64,000 bases of DNA from Bacteroidota bacterium (GTDB taxonomy: Bacteria; Bacteroidota; Bacteroidia; Bacteroidales; FEN-979), in assembly GCA_026391835.1 (NCBI GenBank), contig JAPLDF010000034.1:62001-126000 (forward strand), written 5' to 3'. Below, piece after piece: positions 1 to 9,723 of the stretch (positions within the stretch are counted from its first letter, which is position 1; the number at the start of each line of letters is the position of its first letter). The notes under the pieces are model-generated. The model worked only from the letters and a program-made list of their open reading frames with translations, searched no databases and was not told the DNA's origin. Both the position numbers and the translations under genes were made by a program.

Positions 1-1
1 G

Positions 2-1708
2 TTCGATAACGATTACGGATCCAAAACGTCGGTGAATGTCGCCAGTACCCGGTTCCTTGATCTTTCTTCAGCTATTTCAGGAACCTCGCTCCAGCTGGGA
101 TTTCACGCTTTTCACATCAGGTTTAAAAACACCCAGGGTGTATGGTGTTCAACGCAGTCGGACATGTTTTATAAACACGGTACTGAAAATCAGAACAACC
201 TGACTTCGTATGAATACTGGTTCGACGACAACCCTGCAGCAAAAGTGTCTGTAGCGATAGCACATCAACCGGTTGCCGATTTAGTTGCCACAATCAATGC
301 AGCTGCCCTGCAGCCGGGGCTTCACAAAGCCCATGTGCGGTTCCAAAGTGGTGACCTTGAGAGTATCGTCTCTTCCGGCTACTTTTATAAAAGCGCAACG
401 GCAAACATTGCAGAAAATGTCATATCGGGATACCGTTACTGGTTCGACAACGACCAGGCAACCATGCGGGTGATCAGGCTGGCGCAACCCGCAGGCAGTA
501 TGACCCTGCTTGATTCGGTTGAACTGCCCTACCTGCCCCTTGGAAAACATATGATGAGCATGGAGTTCAGGGATACGGTTGGCAACTACAGCAGTGTTTC
601 CGGCGATTCGGTGGAGGTTTTCACTTGTCAGCCATACAGGGCCGGGAATATCAGCGGGAACAGCCTGGTTTGCAGCGGCATGAGCGGAGTAGCCTATTCC
701 ATCCCGGCCATCCTGAACGCCACCGGCTATTCATGGAGCCTGCCTCCGGGTGCAACCATTGTTTCCGGGAACAATACACGGTCAGTTACTGTGAACTTCA
801 CGCCGGTTGCGGTTTCGGGAATGATCACCGTATTTGGCACCAACCCCTGCGGTAGCGGAATTGGCAGGACACTTGAAATCAGTGTCACTCCTCCTCCTGT
901 TGCAACCATTTCGGGCGATACCGTTGTATGTTCCGGATCAACCGGGGTTTCATACCGGACGGAGGCCGGGAACACAGGCTATGCATGGACTGTCACACCA
1001 GGCGGGACCATTGCAGGCGGGTCGGGTTCGAATTCAGTCAGCGTCAACTGGACTGCTCCAGGCGGAATTCAAACGCTTACGGTAAGTTATGTAACCAATG
1101 CCGGCTGTTCTGCGACAAAAACGATCCATGTATCCGTGAAGCCTCTTCCTCCTTCAACGCGAACCCTGCCCGGGTATATTATACCAGCCGGACAAACACT
1201 CTGTTCAGATGCTACGGCGACCTTGATTGTTTCGGGTGGCGGCACCAGCCCCTTCCTGGTTCAGAATGGCGGATCAGCGATCCTGGTCGCTGGTGTAAAT
1301 ATAAAAATCAATCCAGGCGTGGTAGTGACACCAGGCGGATTCCTGCACGGCTATATAGCATCTGATTGTTTTTACTGCAATGCAGTTCCCCATACCCTTC
1401 CCCAGGTGCTTAAGGAAGAGTCATTTGCCGGAGTATCCGGTGAAGAACCATTCAAAACCACAGGAGACGGTTTTTTCAAGGTCTATCCGAACCCGACCTC
1501 CGGAAGTTTCACGCTGGAAATGACCGGCGGGGATTACCCTGGGTGTATGGTTGAGATGTATAGCATGCATGGTGAAAAACTGGTTGGCGAACAACTCCCG
1601 GAAGGCCGCAAACATGAACTTTCCCTGCATGACAGACCTGCGGGGATTTACATTATCCGGGTTGTTTCGCCGGAAATGTCAGGTACATCGAGAATAATGA
1701 AATATTGA
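2..1708 (+). CDS. T9SS-sorted secreted protein with PKD-like domains (5' partial)
   Basis: The reading frame is open from base 2, and the first residues (FDNDYGSK) continue the WFDND-type repeat seen later, so the true start lies upstream; the first ATG at 32 is internal. The visible part has at least three repeats around YWFD(D/N)(N/D), then two Ig/PKD-like domains of about 85 residues, each with a Cys near its start (LVCSG, VVCSG), and a C-terminal module with YPNPTSGSF and PAGIYIIRV. That module is typical of T9SS type A sorting domains, so the protein is probably exported through the outer membrane and kept at the surface or released. Its specific role is unknown. It converges with the thioredoxin-like gene at 1782 across a hairpin. 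Confidence 0.85.
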   Translation, partial: FDNDYGSKTSVNVASTRFLDLSSAISGTSLQLGFHAFHIRFKNTQGVWCSTQSDMFYKHGTENQNNLTSYEYWFDDNPAAKVSVAIAHQPVADLVATINAAALQPGLHKAHVRFQSGDLESIVSSGYFYKSATANIAENVISGYRYWFDNDQATMRVIRLAQPAGSMTLLDSVELPYLPLGKHMMSMEFRDTVGNYSSVSGDSVEVFTCQPYRAGNISGNSLVCSGMSGVAYSIPAILNATGYSWSLPPGATIVSGNNTRSVTVNFTPVAVSGMITVFGTNPCGSGIGRTLEISVTPPPVATISGDTVVCSGSTGVSYRTEAGNTGYAWTVTPGGTIAGGSGSNSVSVNWTAPGGIQTLTVSYVTNAGCSATKTIHVSVKPLPPSTRTLPGYIIPAGQTLCSDATATLIVSGGGTSPFLVQNGGSAILVAGVNIKINPGVVVTPGGFLHGYIASDCFYCNAVPHTLPQVLKEESFAGVSGEEPFKTTGDGFFKVYPNPTSGSFTLEMTGGDYPGCMVEMYSMHGEKLVGEQLPEGRKHELSLHDRPAGIYIIRVVSPEMSGTSRIMKY

Positions 1709-1785
1709 TATTTACGATCGGACAATTTACGATTTACGATTGATAAGCCTTAATCGTAAATCGTAAATTGTAAATCGTAAATCAA
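1709..1785. repeat. Hairpin of TCGTAAA-type units between convergent genes
   Basis: The 18-mer AATTTACGATTTACGATT (1724-1741) has a perfect inverted copy at 1752-1769 with a 10-nt loop. Both arms are built from the unit TTTACGA/TCGTAAA, with extra imperfect copies outside. It fills the gap between two stop codons (1708 plus, 1782 minus) and may act as a bidirectional transcript end. There is no long T-run. The same unit recurs at 12252-12279 and 56862-56895. Confidence 0.85.
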
Positions 1786-3149
1786 TTGATCAGGTTATGA
1801 TCTCTCAATGCCTGCTCCAGTTCCATCAGGGAGATGGGTTTGGCCAGGATTTTTTTCTCGCGGTCGAGTAAAAACATGGTAGGCGTGGCATATATGTTAT
1901 AATCATCGGCCGACTTGCCTGCAAAACCTTTCAGGTCCGAAACATTGATCCAGCTGACCTTCTGCTCCTTTAAAAAATTTGTCCATTCGGTACGGCTGGT
2001 ATCAATGGATACCGACATCACCTCAAACTTTTTAGGCTGCTGCTTGTCATACAGTTCCTTCAGCCTCGGTGTCATTGCCGCGCAATGCGGACAGGTACTT
2101 GCATAGAATACGATAAGTGTGTATTCTGAATTTATCCCGGCTAGTTTGACCGGCTTTCCTTTGACATCCGGCACTTCCAGGTCCGGCGCAATTTTGCCAA
2201 TGGCGATTTTCTTAAATGTATCGAGTTTTTTCTGAAGGGCCGATTTTCGTTCCTGGTCTTCACAGGACGAAGGATCCTGGAAATTGTCGGCAATATAGGT
2301 GATCACTTCATCGAAATGGTATTTGTCGAACCCGCCTACCAGGTAATCGAGCCAGAATTTATACACCACGGGGCTCACCGAAGCTGCGCTCAGCATAAGG
2401 GTGACCGCCTTGATGAATTCGGCTTCAAGCTGTTTCTGTGGCATGCGGTTGTTGCTGTACAACGACAGGTAGGCAATGGCTTTATTCACGAACACCATGC
2501 TTCGCAGCAGCGCTGTGTCGGTAAAGTCAACCCGGTCGAAATAGTGCTGTTTTAAGAAGGTGATCCGCTCCTCCTTGTTTAACCCGGCAGGGATAAAGGG
2601 GGTTTGATAGACTTTTGCCACGCGCACCGCAAAAGAATTCGGCGACAACCTGATCAGTGAATCAAGGAATCGCTGCTGCGACGTTTGGGTCAACTCCAAT
2701 TCCCGGGTTATGGAGGCATAAAAAGCATCCTTTACAGGATAAAAGTCGACAACAGGCATCAGCAATTGCAGTTTGGTCTGATTTATCCGGTCTAGCCTGG
2801 AATAGTTGAGGTTGATTATGTTTTCAAAGGAAGAGATAATGCGGAGGCTGTCTTCTGGGTTTTTTGCCGAGGTGACAAACGACACATCCTCCTGGTTCCA
2901 GATGAGGTCGACCATGCCGTCTTTGGCCCACTGAACCCGATACATTCCCGGCAGGCGGTTGCTGATCTTAAACTTGAGATGGCCTGAAGAATCAGTGGTC
3001 GTAGAATCGATGGCCTTCGATTTTTCACCATAGATGCTCATCAGGAAAACCTGTTTCCCGTTGCAGGTGAGAATGGTGCCATCTATTGTATTTTGAGCCT
3101 GGGCCAGGCTACCGGCCATCAGTAAAATATATACGAAATACTTTTTCAT
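1782..3149 (-). CDS. TlpA-like thioredoxin-fold protein, exported
   Basis: A 455-residue protein with an N-terminal signal peptide ending near AQAQ. A long N-terminal region of DUF4369/DUF5106 type, common in Bacteroidota, is followed by a C-terminal thioredoxin domain with the redox pair CPHC at 353-356 and the cis-proline motif ATP at 421-423. Such proteins reduce or shuffle disulfides in the periplasm. The start codon directly follows the stop codon of the upstream paralogue (TAA then ATG), so the two form an operon with the same architecture. CPHC is the DsbA-type dipeptide, unlike CSPC in the neighbour, so the pair may differ in redox potential (inference). Substrate unknown. Confidence 0.88.
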   Translation of the reverse strand: MKKYFVYILLMAGSLAQAQNTIDGTILTCNGKQVFLMSIYGEKSKAIDSTTTDSSGHLKFKISNRLPGMYRVQWAKDGMVDLIWNQEDVSFVTSAKNPEDSLRIISSFENIINLNYSRLDRINQTKLQLLMPVVDFYPVKDAFYASITRELELTQTSQQRFLDSLIRLSPNSFAVRVAKVYQTPFIPAGLNKEERITFLKQHYFDRVDFTDTALLRSMVFVNKAIAYLSLYSNNRMPQKQLEAEFIKAVTLMLSAASVSPVVYKFWLDYLVGGFDKYHFDEVITYIADNFQDPSSCEDQERKSALQKKLDTFKKIAIGKIAPDLEVPDVKGKPVKLAGINSEYTLIVFYASTCPHCAAMTPRLKELYDKQQPKKFEVMSVSIDTSRTEWTNFLKEQKVSWINVSDLKGFAGKSADDYNIYATPTMFLLDREKKILAKPISLMELEQALRDHNLIN

Positions 3150-4280
3150 TTATTTCCTTCTTATCGGCTTCTTTTCCTGGGTTGCCGGGCCAAGGACTTC
3201 TATAAGCTTGTTGATCAGATCTTCGCCGCGCAGGTTGCGTCCGATGATCTTCTGATCCCGGTCGAGAAGGACATTGGCGGGGATTGAGTTGACGCCATAA
3301 AGTTTCCCGGCCGCATTTGCCCATCCCTTCAGATCCGAAACATGGGTCCAGGTAAGCTTGTCGTCGCTCACAGCCTTGAGCCACTTTTCGCGGTTTGAAT
3401 CGAAAGAACAACCGAGAATTCCGAACCCCCTGTTACCGAACGCCAGGAATGCCTTGACGACGTTAGGGTTTTCGGCGCGGCAGGGGCTGCACCATGATGC
3501 CCAAAAATCGACAAGAATGATTTTTCCTTTCATCGAAGATAGTTTTACCGGCTTTCCGGTACTGTCGTTCATTTCGAAATCAGGTGCGATCTGGCCTACC
3601 GAAACACGCTTCAGGATATCTACCCGTTTCTGCAGGGCTTTCAGGTATTGTGAAGCGTTGAGATTCGTATCCATCGCATTCACAATTTCTTCCAATTCAG
3701 GAAGTTCAAACTGCCAGCTGTTGTGCATTACCAGGTAAGGTGAAACCACCGTTTTGTTGTTGGTTTTCGCAAACTTCTGAAGTTGTTCCTTCACTTCAGC
3801 ATCCAGCAGGTTTGAGATGGAATCGTTGCGCTTCATGCCAAGCGTATCATGGGCCACCCTGGCTTTTTTCCACTCCTGGTATACAACATCCATTTTTTTA
3901 TTGACGGCTTCATTCATCGACAAATACTTGTTGTAAATATCCTGGGTTGCCGATCCCCTGATGATTGATTTCTCAATGCTGTCAGGAAGAACCAGGACAT
4001 CGATCTTTGCATTTTCCATAAAAAGCTGAAGCGCCAATTGATTCTGTTTCAAGACAAGCTGCCACATCTCAGGAATGTCGACCTTTCCTGCAAATTCAAA
4101 TTCTCCCTTGTTAAGTTTCACCGAGTCGGCATCAACCCACTTTTCCTGGTCGTATTTCTGAAGAAAGATCATGCCCGTATCAATACCTTTCACACTGCCT
4201 GTGATTTTGAACTGGTCCTTGCTGCCCTGGCATGATGCAAGAAGTGAACTGATAATAAAAAAGAATAAATATTTTTTCAT
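3150..4280 (-). CDS. TlpA family disulfide reductase, lipoprotein
   Basis: A 376-residue protein. A lipobox (LLASC, Cys17) predicts a lipid-anchored envelope protein. Residues of about 22-120 look like the DUF4369 domain that precedes many Bacteroidota thioredoxins. The C-terminal AhpC/TSA-thioredoxin domain carries WASWCSPC (active Cys 264 and 267) and the cis-proline in NSIP (334). The likely role is periplasmic thiol reduction, as in cytochrome maturation or protein quality control. It is the first gene of a two-gene operon with 1782-3149, and a TACTTTTG promoter element lies 26 bp upstream of its ATG. Confidence 0.9.
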   Translation of the reverse strand: MKKYLFFFIISSLLASCQGSKDQFKITGSVKGIDTGMIFLQKYDQEKWVDADSVKLNKGEFEFAGKVDIPEMWQLVLKQNQLALQLFMENAKIDVLVLPDSIEKSIIRGSATQDIYNKYLSMNEAVNKKMDVVYQEWKKARVAHDTLGMKRNDSISNLLDAEVKEQLQKFAKTNNKTVVSPYLVMHNSWQFELPELEEIVNAMDTNLNASQYLKALQKRVDILKRVSVGQIAPDFEMNDSTGKPVKLSSMKGKIILVDFWASWCSPCRAENPNVVKAFLAFGNRGFGILGCSFDSNREKWLKAVSDDKLTWTHVSDLKGWANAAGKLYGVNSIPANVLLDRDQKIIGRNLRGEDLINKLIEVLGPATQEKKPIRRK

Positions 4281-4305
4281 TTAGTGCCCGCCTGTTATGT
4301 TTGCA

Positions 4306-4313
4306 CAAAAGTA
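4306..4313 (-). promoter_or_regulatory. -7 promoter element for the thioredoxin-like operon
   Basis: On the minus strand this reads TACTTTTG, a full match to the Bacteroidota -7 consensus TAnnTTTG. It lies 26 bp before the ATG at 4280, giving an expected leader of about 18 nt. No TTG -33 element at normal distance is evident. Confidence 0.6.
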
Positions 4314-4366
4314 ACTCTTTTTGAGAAATAAAATAAATCTCTAATTTTACAGGAAATACAATTATC

Positions 4367-7300
4367 ATGATGCGTCACTATTCCCTTGCGGCCGGACTCC
4401 TGCTATTAATGATCGGAAATGTTGTAAATGCCCAGCCGGAAACTGCTAAGCCTGCAACCCTTAAATTTGACATCTCCAGGGATCCGGTCCTCTATACAGT
4501 CGGGTATGCCCACCTTGATACGGAATGGCGTTGGGATTATGAAACAACGATCGATCAGTATCTTAAAAATACGCTGGATGAGAATTTCCAGCGTCTTGAA
4601 AAGTATAAATCGTATGTTTTCACATTTTCGGGGGCCCGCCGGTATAAAATGATGAAGGAGTATTATCCTGAAAAATATGATAGGCTCAAAAAATATGTCC
4701 TGCAGGGGCGTTGGTTTGTCGGGGGATCTTCAGTGGATGAATGTGATGCCAATATTCCGTCGCCGGAGTCGGTGATCCGCCAGGTCTTATACGGAAACGG
4801 ATACTTCAAGGCTGAATTTGGCAGGGAGAGTGTTGATTTCCTGCTCCCCGACTGCTTCGGGTTCCAGGCGCACATTCCATCTGCACTGGCACATGCAGGA
4901 TTGAAAGGATTCTCGACACAAAAACTTTCGTGGGGTTCGGCTGCCGGGATCCCGTTCAATATCGGCAACTGGACAGGCCCCGATGGCAAAGGCATCGTTG
5001 CAGCGCTTAATGCAACCGATTATGGCGGTGAGGTTAAAAAACGGCTTGACACATCATCCTATTGGGTGAACCGGGTATTGGAAAATGGAAAAAAATATGG
5101 TGTTTTTGCCGATTACCGGTATTACGGGGTTGGCGATGAAGGCGGTGCTCCCCGCGAAGAAGATGTAAAGAACGCTACCGGCAGTGTTGGGCAGCCGGAT
5201 GGGAAGATCAATGTATATCTCTGTTCATCGGACCAGCTGTTCCGCGATTTGACCGCGGAGCAAAAGAGCCAGCTTCCCTCCTACAGTGGCGACCTCCTCC
5301 TCACCGAGCATTCGTCGGGTTCGCTCACATCACAGGCATATATGAAACGGTGGAACCGTAAAAACGAACAACTTGCCCTTGCCACTGAACCCATCGCCGT
5401 AATGGCCGACTGGCTTGGAGGGCTGAAATACCCCCAGAAGTCACTCAACGAAGCCTGGTGGCTTGTTCTCGGAAGTCAAATGCATGACATCCTTCCGGGG
5501 ACCTGCATCCCGAAAGCATACGAGTATGCATGGAACGATGAGGTGCTTGCCCTGAATAAATTTTCGTCCGGGCTGGAAAGTTCGGCCGGTGCCGTGATCC
5601 GTGCCATGGACACCCGGGGGAAAGGCAAAACACTGGTGGTTTACAACCCGCTGTCGGTCAGCCGGAAAGATGTGATTGAAGCTGAATTATCCTACCCCGA
5701 AGGTGCACCGAAGGCAGTTAAGGTGTTCGATGCGTTAAACAACGAAGTGCCTGTCCAGATGGTGCAAGTCTCAAAAGAGAGCATCCGCATCCTGTTTCAA
5801 TGCACGATCCCGTCGCTGGGACTGGCATGCTATGATGTCCAGCAAACCAAAGATGAAACCCCAGCGAAAACATCCCTCTCGGTTTCCGAAAAAATGCTCG
5901 ACAATGAATTTTTAAAGGTTACGGTCAATGCAGCAGGCGACATCTCGAGCATCATTGACAAAAAATTGGGGAAAGAGATGTTGTCGGCCCCAATGAGGCT
6001 CGAATTCCAGAAAGAACATCCTCAATACTGGCCTGCCTGGAATATGGACTGGAACGACCGCAAAAATCCGCCCTGTGATTATGTGAAAGGCCCCGTGAAA
6101 GTTACAGTCCTTGAAAAAGGGCCGGTGCGGGGTACCATCAAAATCGAGCGCACCGCACGGAATTCGGTATTTACACAATATATCATGCTGGCGGCAGGCA
6201 AAGAGAACCTGGTCATCCGCAATATCATAAACTGGCAGTCGCGCGGTGTAAGTCTGAAGGCTTCATTTCCGCTTACAGCTTCAAACGGGGTGGCAACCTA
6301 CAACCTCGGCCTGGGAACCGAAGAACGGGAAAACAACAGCGAGAAAAAGTACGAGGTGCCTTCACGCGAGTGGTTTGACCTGACCGATAAATCAGGGAAT
6401 TTTGGCGTGACCATTTTTGAAGACTCCAAATTCGGATCCGACAAGCCCAACGACAAAACCCTGCGCCTGACTTTGCTGTATACCCCGGCAACCAATTTTT
6501 ACCATGACCAGGCCACCCAGGATTGGGGAATCCATGAAATTACATACGGATTCTACAGCCACAAGGGAGACTGGCGCACGGGGCTTTCGGAATGGCAGGG
6601 TAGAAGCCTGAATCAGCCGCTCCGGGTATTCCAGGTTCAGCAGCATGCCGGTTTCCTGGGGAAGAGCTTCTCGTTTGCCCAGGTGTCGGTGCCCCAGGTT
6701 GATATCCGCACCCTGAAAAAAGCTGAAAACGGCAAGGATGTGGTTGTCAGGTTGCAGGAGCTCGTCGGCAAGGATTTCCTGAACGTGGAGGTTTCGATGG
6801 CTTCAAAAATCGTAAAAGCCTGGGAAATAGACGGGCAGGAGCACCTGGTTGGCGAGGCGACCCTTAAAAACGGGAAACTGGTGACCGACATGAAGAAATT
6901 TGCCATCCGGAGTTATGCCCTGCAGCTGGAACCACCGGTTGAGAAATTTGCCGAGCCCACGTCATTTGCACTTCCGCTCGCCTATGACCAGGATGTGGTA
7001 TCAGGCACAAGAAACAAAAAGAACGGGCGGTTCGATCAGCAGGGGATCAGCCTCCCGGCCGAACTTTTACCGGAAACCCTGGTGGTGGATGGCGTTCAAT
7101 TCAATTTTGGCCCGACCGCCGACGGGAAAAACAATGTGTTGTCCTGCAAAGGACAAAAAATAAGTTTCCCGAAAACCGGGAACTTCAACCATGTATATAT
7201 CCTTGCCGCTGCACTAACTGATACTTCCGGCATCTTTAAAGTAGGCGGTTTGAAATCGACGTTGCGCATCCAGGGCTACCGTGGCAATATCGGGCAGTTC

Positions 7301-8218
7301 GACAACCGCACCTGGGATAAATTCGGGCGGATCACCGGGTTGCAGAAAGGATTCATCAAACGCGATGAAGTAGCGTGGTTCGCAACACATCTTCACCGCG
7401 ATACGACGAGGCTGCCATACCAGTATGCCTACATCTTCAAATACAGACTCGATGCAGGCCAGGCAAGTGAAACCCTGCAGCTTCCTGACAATGAAAGCAT
7501 AAAAATCTTCGCCATCTCCCTGGCCGACAATCCTTCCGACCAGGTTCAACTGGCACAGGCCCTGTACGATGATTTCACCGGGCGTCAAACACTGGCATTG
7601 AACCTCGCAAAAAGTTTCGTTACCGAAAACATGGCCCCTGCCGCCAAAGTGATGGCTTACAGCAACCGTAACCTGGCCAGGCTTCCCGCACGCCTCACCA
7701 TGAAAGATTATGCCGATATCCATCAGCCGAACGGGGTGACTTCACGCTACTATTTCAGCGATGCTGACACCACCCTTTCAGGGCTGATCACCGATGGGAT
7801 GAATGTGGCTGCAATCAACGACGGCATGTACGACATGCTCCCGGGCGACTCACTCAACGACAAATGGTCGGAAAAGGGGGAAGGGCGGATTTTGATGGAC
7901 CTGCAACAGGAGATCGAACTCGACAGCATCCACATTTTCACCGGGCAAAGCACGAGGCGGGGCGGACAATCCTTTTCACTCTGGGGCGCCACCGGTGAAA
8001 AAAATCCCGCTGTAAAAGGCGACCCAAAGGCTGCAGGGTGGAGTTTCATCGCTTTTGCCCCCCCCGAAGATATCTGGGGAAACAGCAAGGCACTCTACAC
8101 GGTCCTGCCGCTCCCCGAGAAATCGAAGCAATACCGGTACCTGCTGTGGGTTAGCGAAGATTCGCCGCACGGGCCGTTTTATTTCAGGGAAGTTGATGTT
8201 TTTGAAAAACAAAAATAA
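4367..8218 (+). CDS. Alpha-mannosidase, glycoside hydrolase family 38, exported
   Basis: A 1283-residue protein with a signal peptide (residues 1-22, ending NAQ). The GH38 catalytic domain starts with GYAHLDTEW (His49, Asp51 as zinc ligands) and has the nucleophile motif PDCFGF (Asp162). A GH38 helical-bundle signature (MHDILPGTC) follows near residue 370, then the large beta-sandwich half. GH38 enzymes remove terminal alpha-mannose by a retaining, metal-dependent mechanism; here this would happen in the periplasm on N-glycan or mannan fragments. The last 300 or so residues extend past the usual GH38 core. ATG codons at 4367 and 4370 are both possible starts. No SusCD or other CAZyme genes lie beside it; the ABC pair starts 8 bp downstream. 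Confidence 0.92.
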   Translation: MMRHYSLAAGLLLLMIGNVVNAQPETAKPATLKFDISRDPVLYTVGYAHLDTEWRWDYETTIDQYLKNTLDENFQRLEKYKSYVFTFSGARRYKMMKEYYPEKYDRLKKYVLQGRWFVGGSSVDECDANIPSPESVIRQVLYGNGYFKAEFGRESVDFLLPDCFGFQAHIPSALAHAGLKGFSTQKLSWGSAAGIPFNIGNWTGPDGKGIVAALNATDYGGEVKKRLDTSSYWVNRVLENGKKYGVFADYRYYGVGDEGGAPREEDVKNATGSVGQPDGKINVYLCSSDQLFRDLTAEQKSQLPSYSGDLLLTEHSSGSLTSQAYMKRWNRKNEQLALATEPIAVMADWLGGLKYPQKSLNEAWWLVLGSQMHDILPGTCIPKAYEYAWNDEVLALNKFSSGLESSAGAVIRAMDTRGKGKTLVVYNPLSVSRKDVIEAELSYPEGAPKAVKVFDALNNEVPVQMVQVSKESIRILFQCTIPSLGLACYDVQQTKDETPAKTSLSVSEKMLDNEFLKVTVNAAGDISSIIDKKLGKEMLSAPMRLEFQKEHPQYWPAWNMDWNDRKNPPCDYVKGPVKVTVLEKGPVRGTIKIERTARNSVFTQYIMLAAGKENLVIRNIINWQSRGVSLKASFPLTASNGVATYNLGLGTEERENNSEKKYEVPSREWFDLTDKSGNFGVTIFEDSKFGSDKPNDKTLRLTLLYTPATNFYHDQATQDWGIHEITYGFYSHKGDWRTGLSEWQGRSLNQPLRVFQVQQHAGFLGKSFSFAQVSVPQVDIRTLKKAENGKDVVVRLQELVGKDFLNVEVSMASKIVKAWEIDGQEHLVGEATLKNGKLVTDMKKFAIRSYALQLEPPVEKFAEPTSFALPLAYDQDVVSGTRNKKNGRFDQQGISLPAELLPETLVVDGVQFNFGPTADGKNNVLSCKGQKISFPKTGNFNHVYILAAALTDTSGIFKVGGLKSTLRIQGYRGNIGQFDNRTWDKFGRITGLQKGFIKRDEVAWFATHLHRDTTRLPYQYAYIFKYRLDAGQASETLQLPDNESIKIFAISLADNPSDQVQLAQALYDDFTGRQTLALNLAKSFVTENMAPAAKVMAYSNRNLARLPARLTMKDYADIHQPNGVTSRYYFSDADTTLSGLITDGMNVAAINDGMYDMLPGDSLNDKWSEKGEGRILMDLQQEIELDSIHIFTGQSTRRGGQSFSLWGATGEKNPAVKGDPKAAGWSFIAFAPPEDIWGNSKALYTVLPLPEKSKQYRYLLWVSEDSPHGPFYFREVDVFEKQK

Positions 8219-8226
8219 CCTGCCGT

Positions 8227-9720
8227 ATGAATACCCTCTCCTTGTTTTTCAGACTTGCCGGTCACCAGTGGAAAGAGGCCATACGCTCGTCATACTGGCA
8301 GAAAACCGTCCTGATCAACATCATCCTCGGGATTTTCCTGCTCTATTTTCTCATCAACCTCATTGTCCTGGGATTTTTTCTTGGTAAGATCCTGGTTTCC
8401 GCATTTCCCGGCACCGAACCGGTGTCGGCCCTTTCCGGGATCCTGCTCTATTATTTTATTGCCGACTTCCTGCTCCGGTTTTTCATGCAACCTGCCCCTG
8501 TGATTTCCGTGGTCCCATACCTTCACCTGCCGGTCAGGAAAAATTCAATATTCCATTTCCTGCTTATCAAGTCGGGGTTCAGCCTGTTCAATTTCTTCCC
8601 GGTTGTCGTCCTGTTGCCCTTCACGCTCCGTTACATCATCCCTGTCCACGCTGCAGGCCTGGGCCTGGCATGGATCTTCACCATCATCCTGCTGATCTTT
8701 TCCAGCAACTACCTTGCATTTTTCATAAAGAAACTGTTTTCCGCAAAACCGGCAGTCATTATCGCCCTGGCAGTTGTTACCGCAATTGTGGCCTGGGTGG
8801 ATTTTTCACATGACCGGGCGATCGCCCTACGCTTCGGGGATAGCCTGATGTATGTTGCATTGCACCCTGCCTGGATCATTGCCCCGGTTATCATCCTGTT
8901 CCTTTCCTATGGCCTTTCCTGGCTTTTCCTGCACCGGCAGCGCTACATGGAGGTAAAGGAAAAGCAGGAGAAACAGTATGCTTCGGCCGGCAGAACCCGC
9001 CATCTTGCCGAAATCTTCGGGGTGACCGGGACACTGGTAAGCCTGGAAATGAAGATGATCCTGCGGAACAACCGGCCACGATCGTACCTGGTACTGAGTG
9101 CATTGTTCATGTTTTATGGATTCATGATCTATCCGAAACTGCCTGTGTCGGGCGGGTTCGGAATGATGCTTTTTATAGGCCTGCTGCTCACTGGGATCAT
9201 GATGGTACAGTACGGGCAGCTTATTCTCTCATGGGAAAGCAGTTATTTTGACCGGTTGTGCACCGCCAATTTTTCAAGCCACGATTACTTTACTTCAAAA
9301 TACTGGCTCTTCTTCCTTTTCAACACCGTCACATTTGTTGTTACCCTCCCTTATGCCCTCTACGACTACAGGATCCTGCCGGTAAACCTTGCCGCCTGGC
9401 TTTTCAACTGCGGGATCAACATTTTCCTGATCCTTTACCTTGGAAGTTATAACACCAAACGGGTCGACATGAGCAAGGGTGCTTTTTTCAACTATGAAGG
9501 AGTCACCGCGGTTCATTTTTTCATGATCCTCCCCGTATTCGGACTTCCGATCCTGATTTCCTGGCTGGTATCCAACATCGTTTCCGATGCAGCAGGAGTT
9601 CTTGCAATCGGGTTGACAGGGCTGGCAGGAATCATTTTTCACCGGCAGCTTATCAATATTGTCACCAGGCAGTTCCTTGCCAGGAAACAGAATATTCTTC
9701 AAGGTTTCAGAAACGGATAA
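8227..9720 (+). CDS. DUF5687-type ABC transporter permease
   Basis: A 497-residue, very hydrophobic protein with about ten to twelve predicted membrane segments and a basic cytoplasmic stretch near residues 240-255 (RQRYMEVKEKQEK). The pattern, with an ATP-binding subunit gene directly downstream, fits the DUF5687 family of Bacteroidota exporter permeases, whose cargo is not known. It starts 8 bp after the mannosidase stop and ends 3 bp before the ATPase start, so the three are probably co-transcribed. A functional link to mannosidase is only suggested by position. Confidence 0.82.
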   Translation: MNTLSLFFRLAGHQWKEAIRSSYWQKTVLINIILGIFLLYFLINLIVLGFFLGKILVSAFPGTEPVSALSGILLYYFIADFLLRFFMQPAPVISVVPYLHLPVRKNSIFHFLLIKSGFSLFNFFPVVVLLPFTLRYIIPVHAAGLGLAWIFTIILLIFSSNYLAFFIKKLFSAKPAVIIALAVVTAIVAWVDFSHDRAIALRFGDSLMYVALHPAWIIAPVIILFLSYGLSWLFLHRQRYMEVKEKQEKQYASAGRTRHLAEIFGVTGTLVSLEMKMILRNNRPRSYLVLSALFMFYGFMIYPKLPVSGGFGMMLFIGLLLTGIMMVQYGQLILSWESSYFDRLCTANFSSHDYFTSKYWLFFLFNTVTFVVTLPYALYDYRILPVNLAAWLFNCGINIFLILYLGSYNTKRVDMSKGAFFNYEGVTAVHFFMILPVFGLPILISWLVSNIVSDAAGVLAIGLTGLAGIIFHRQLINIVTRQFLARKQNILQGFRNG

Positions 9721-9723
9721 CAT

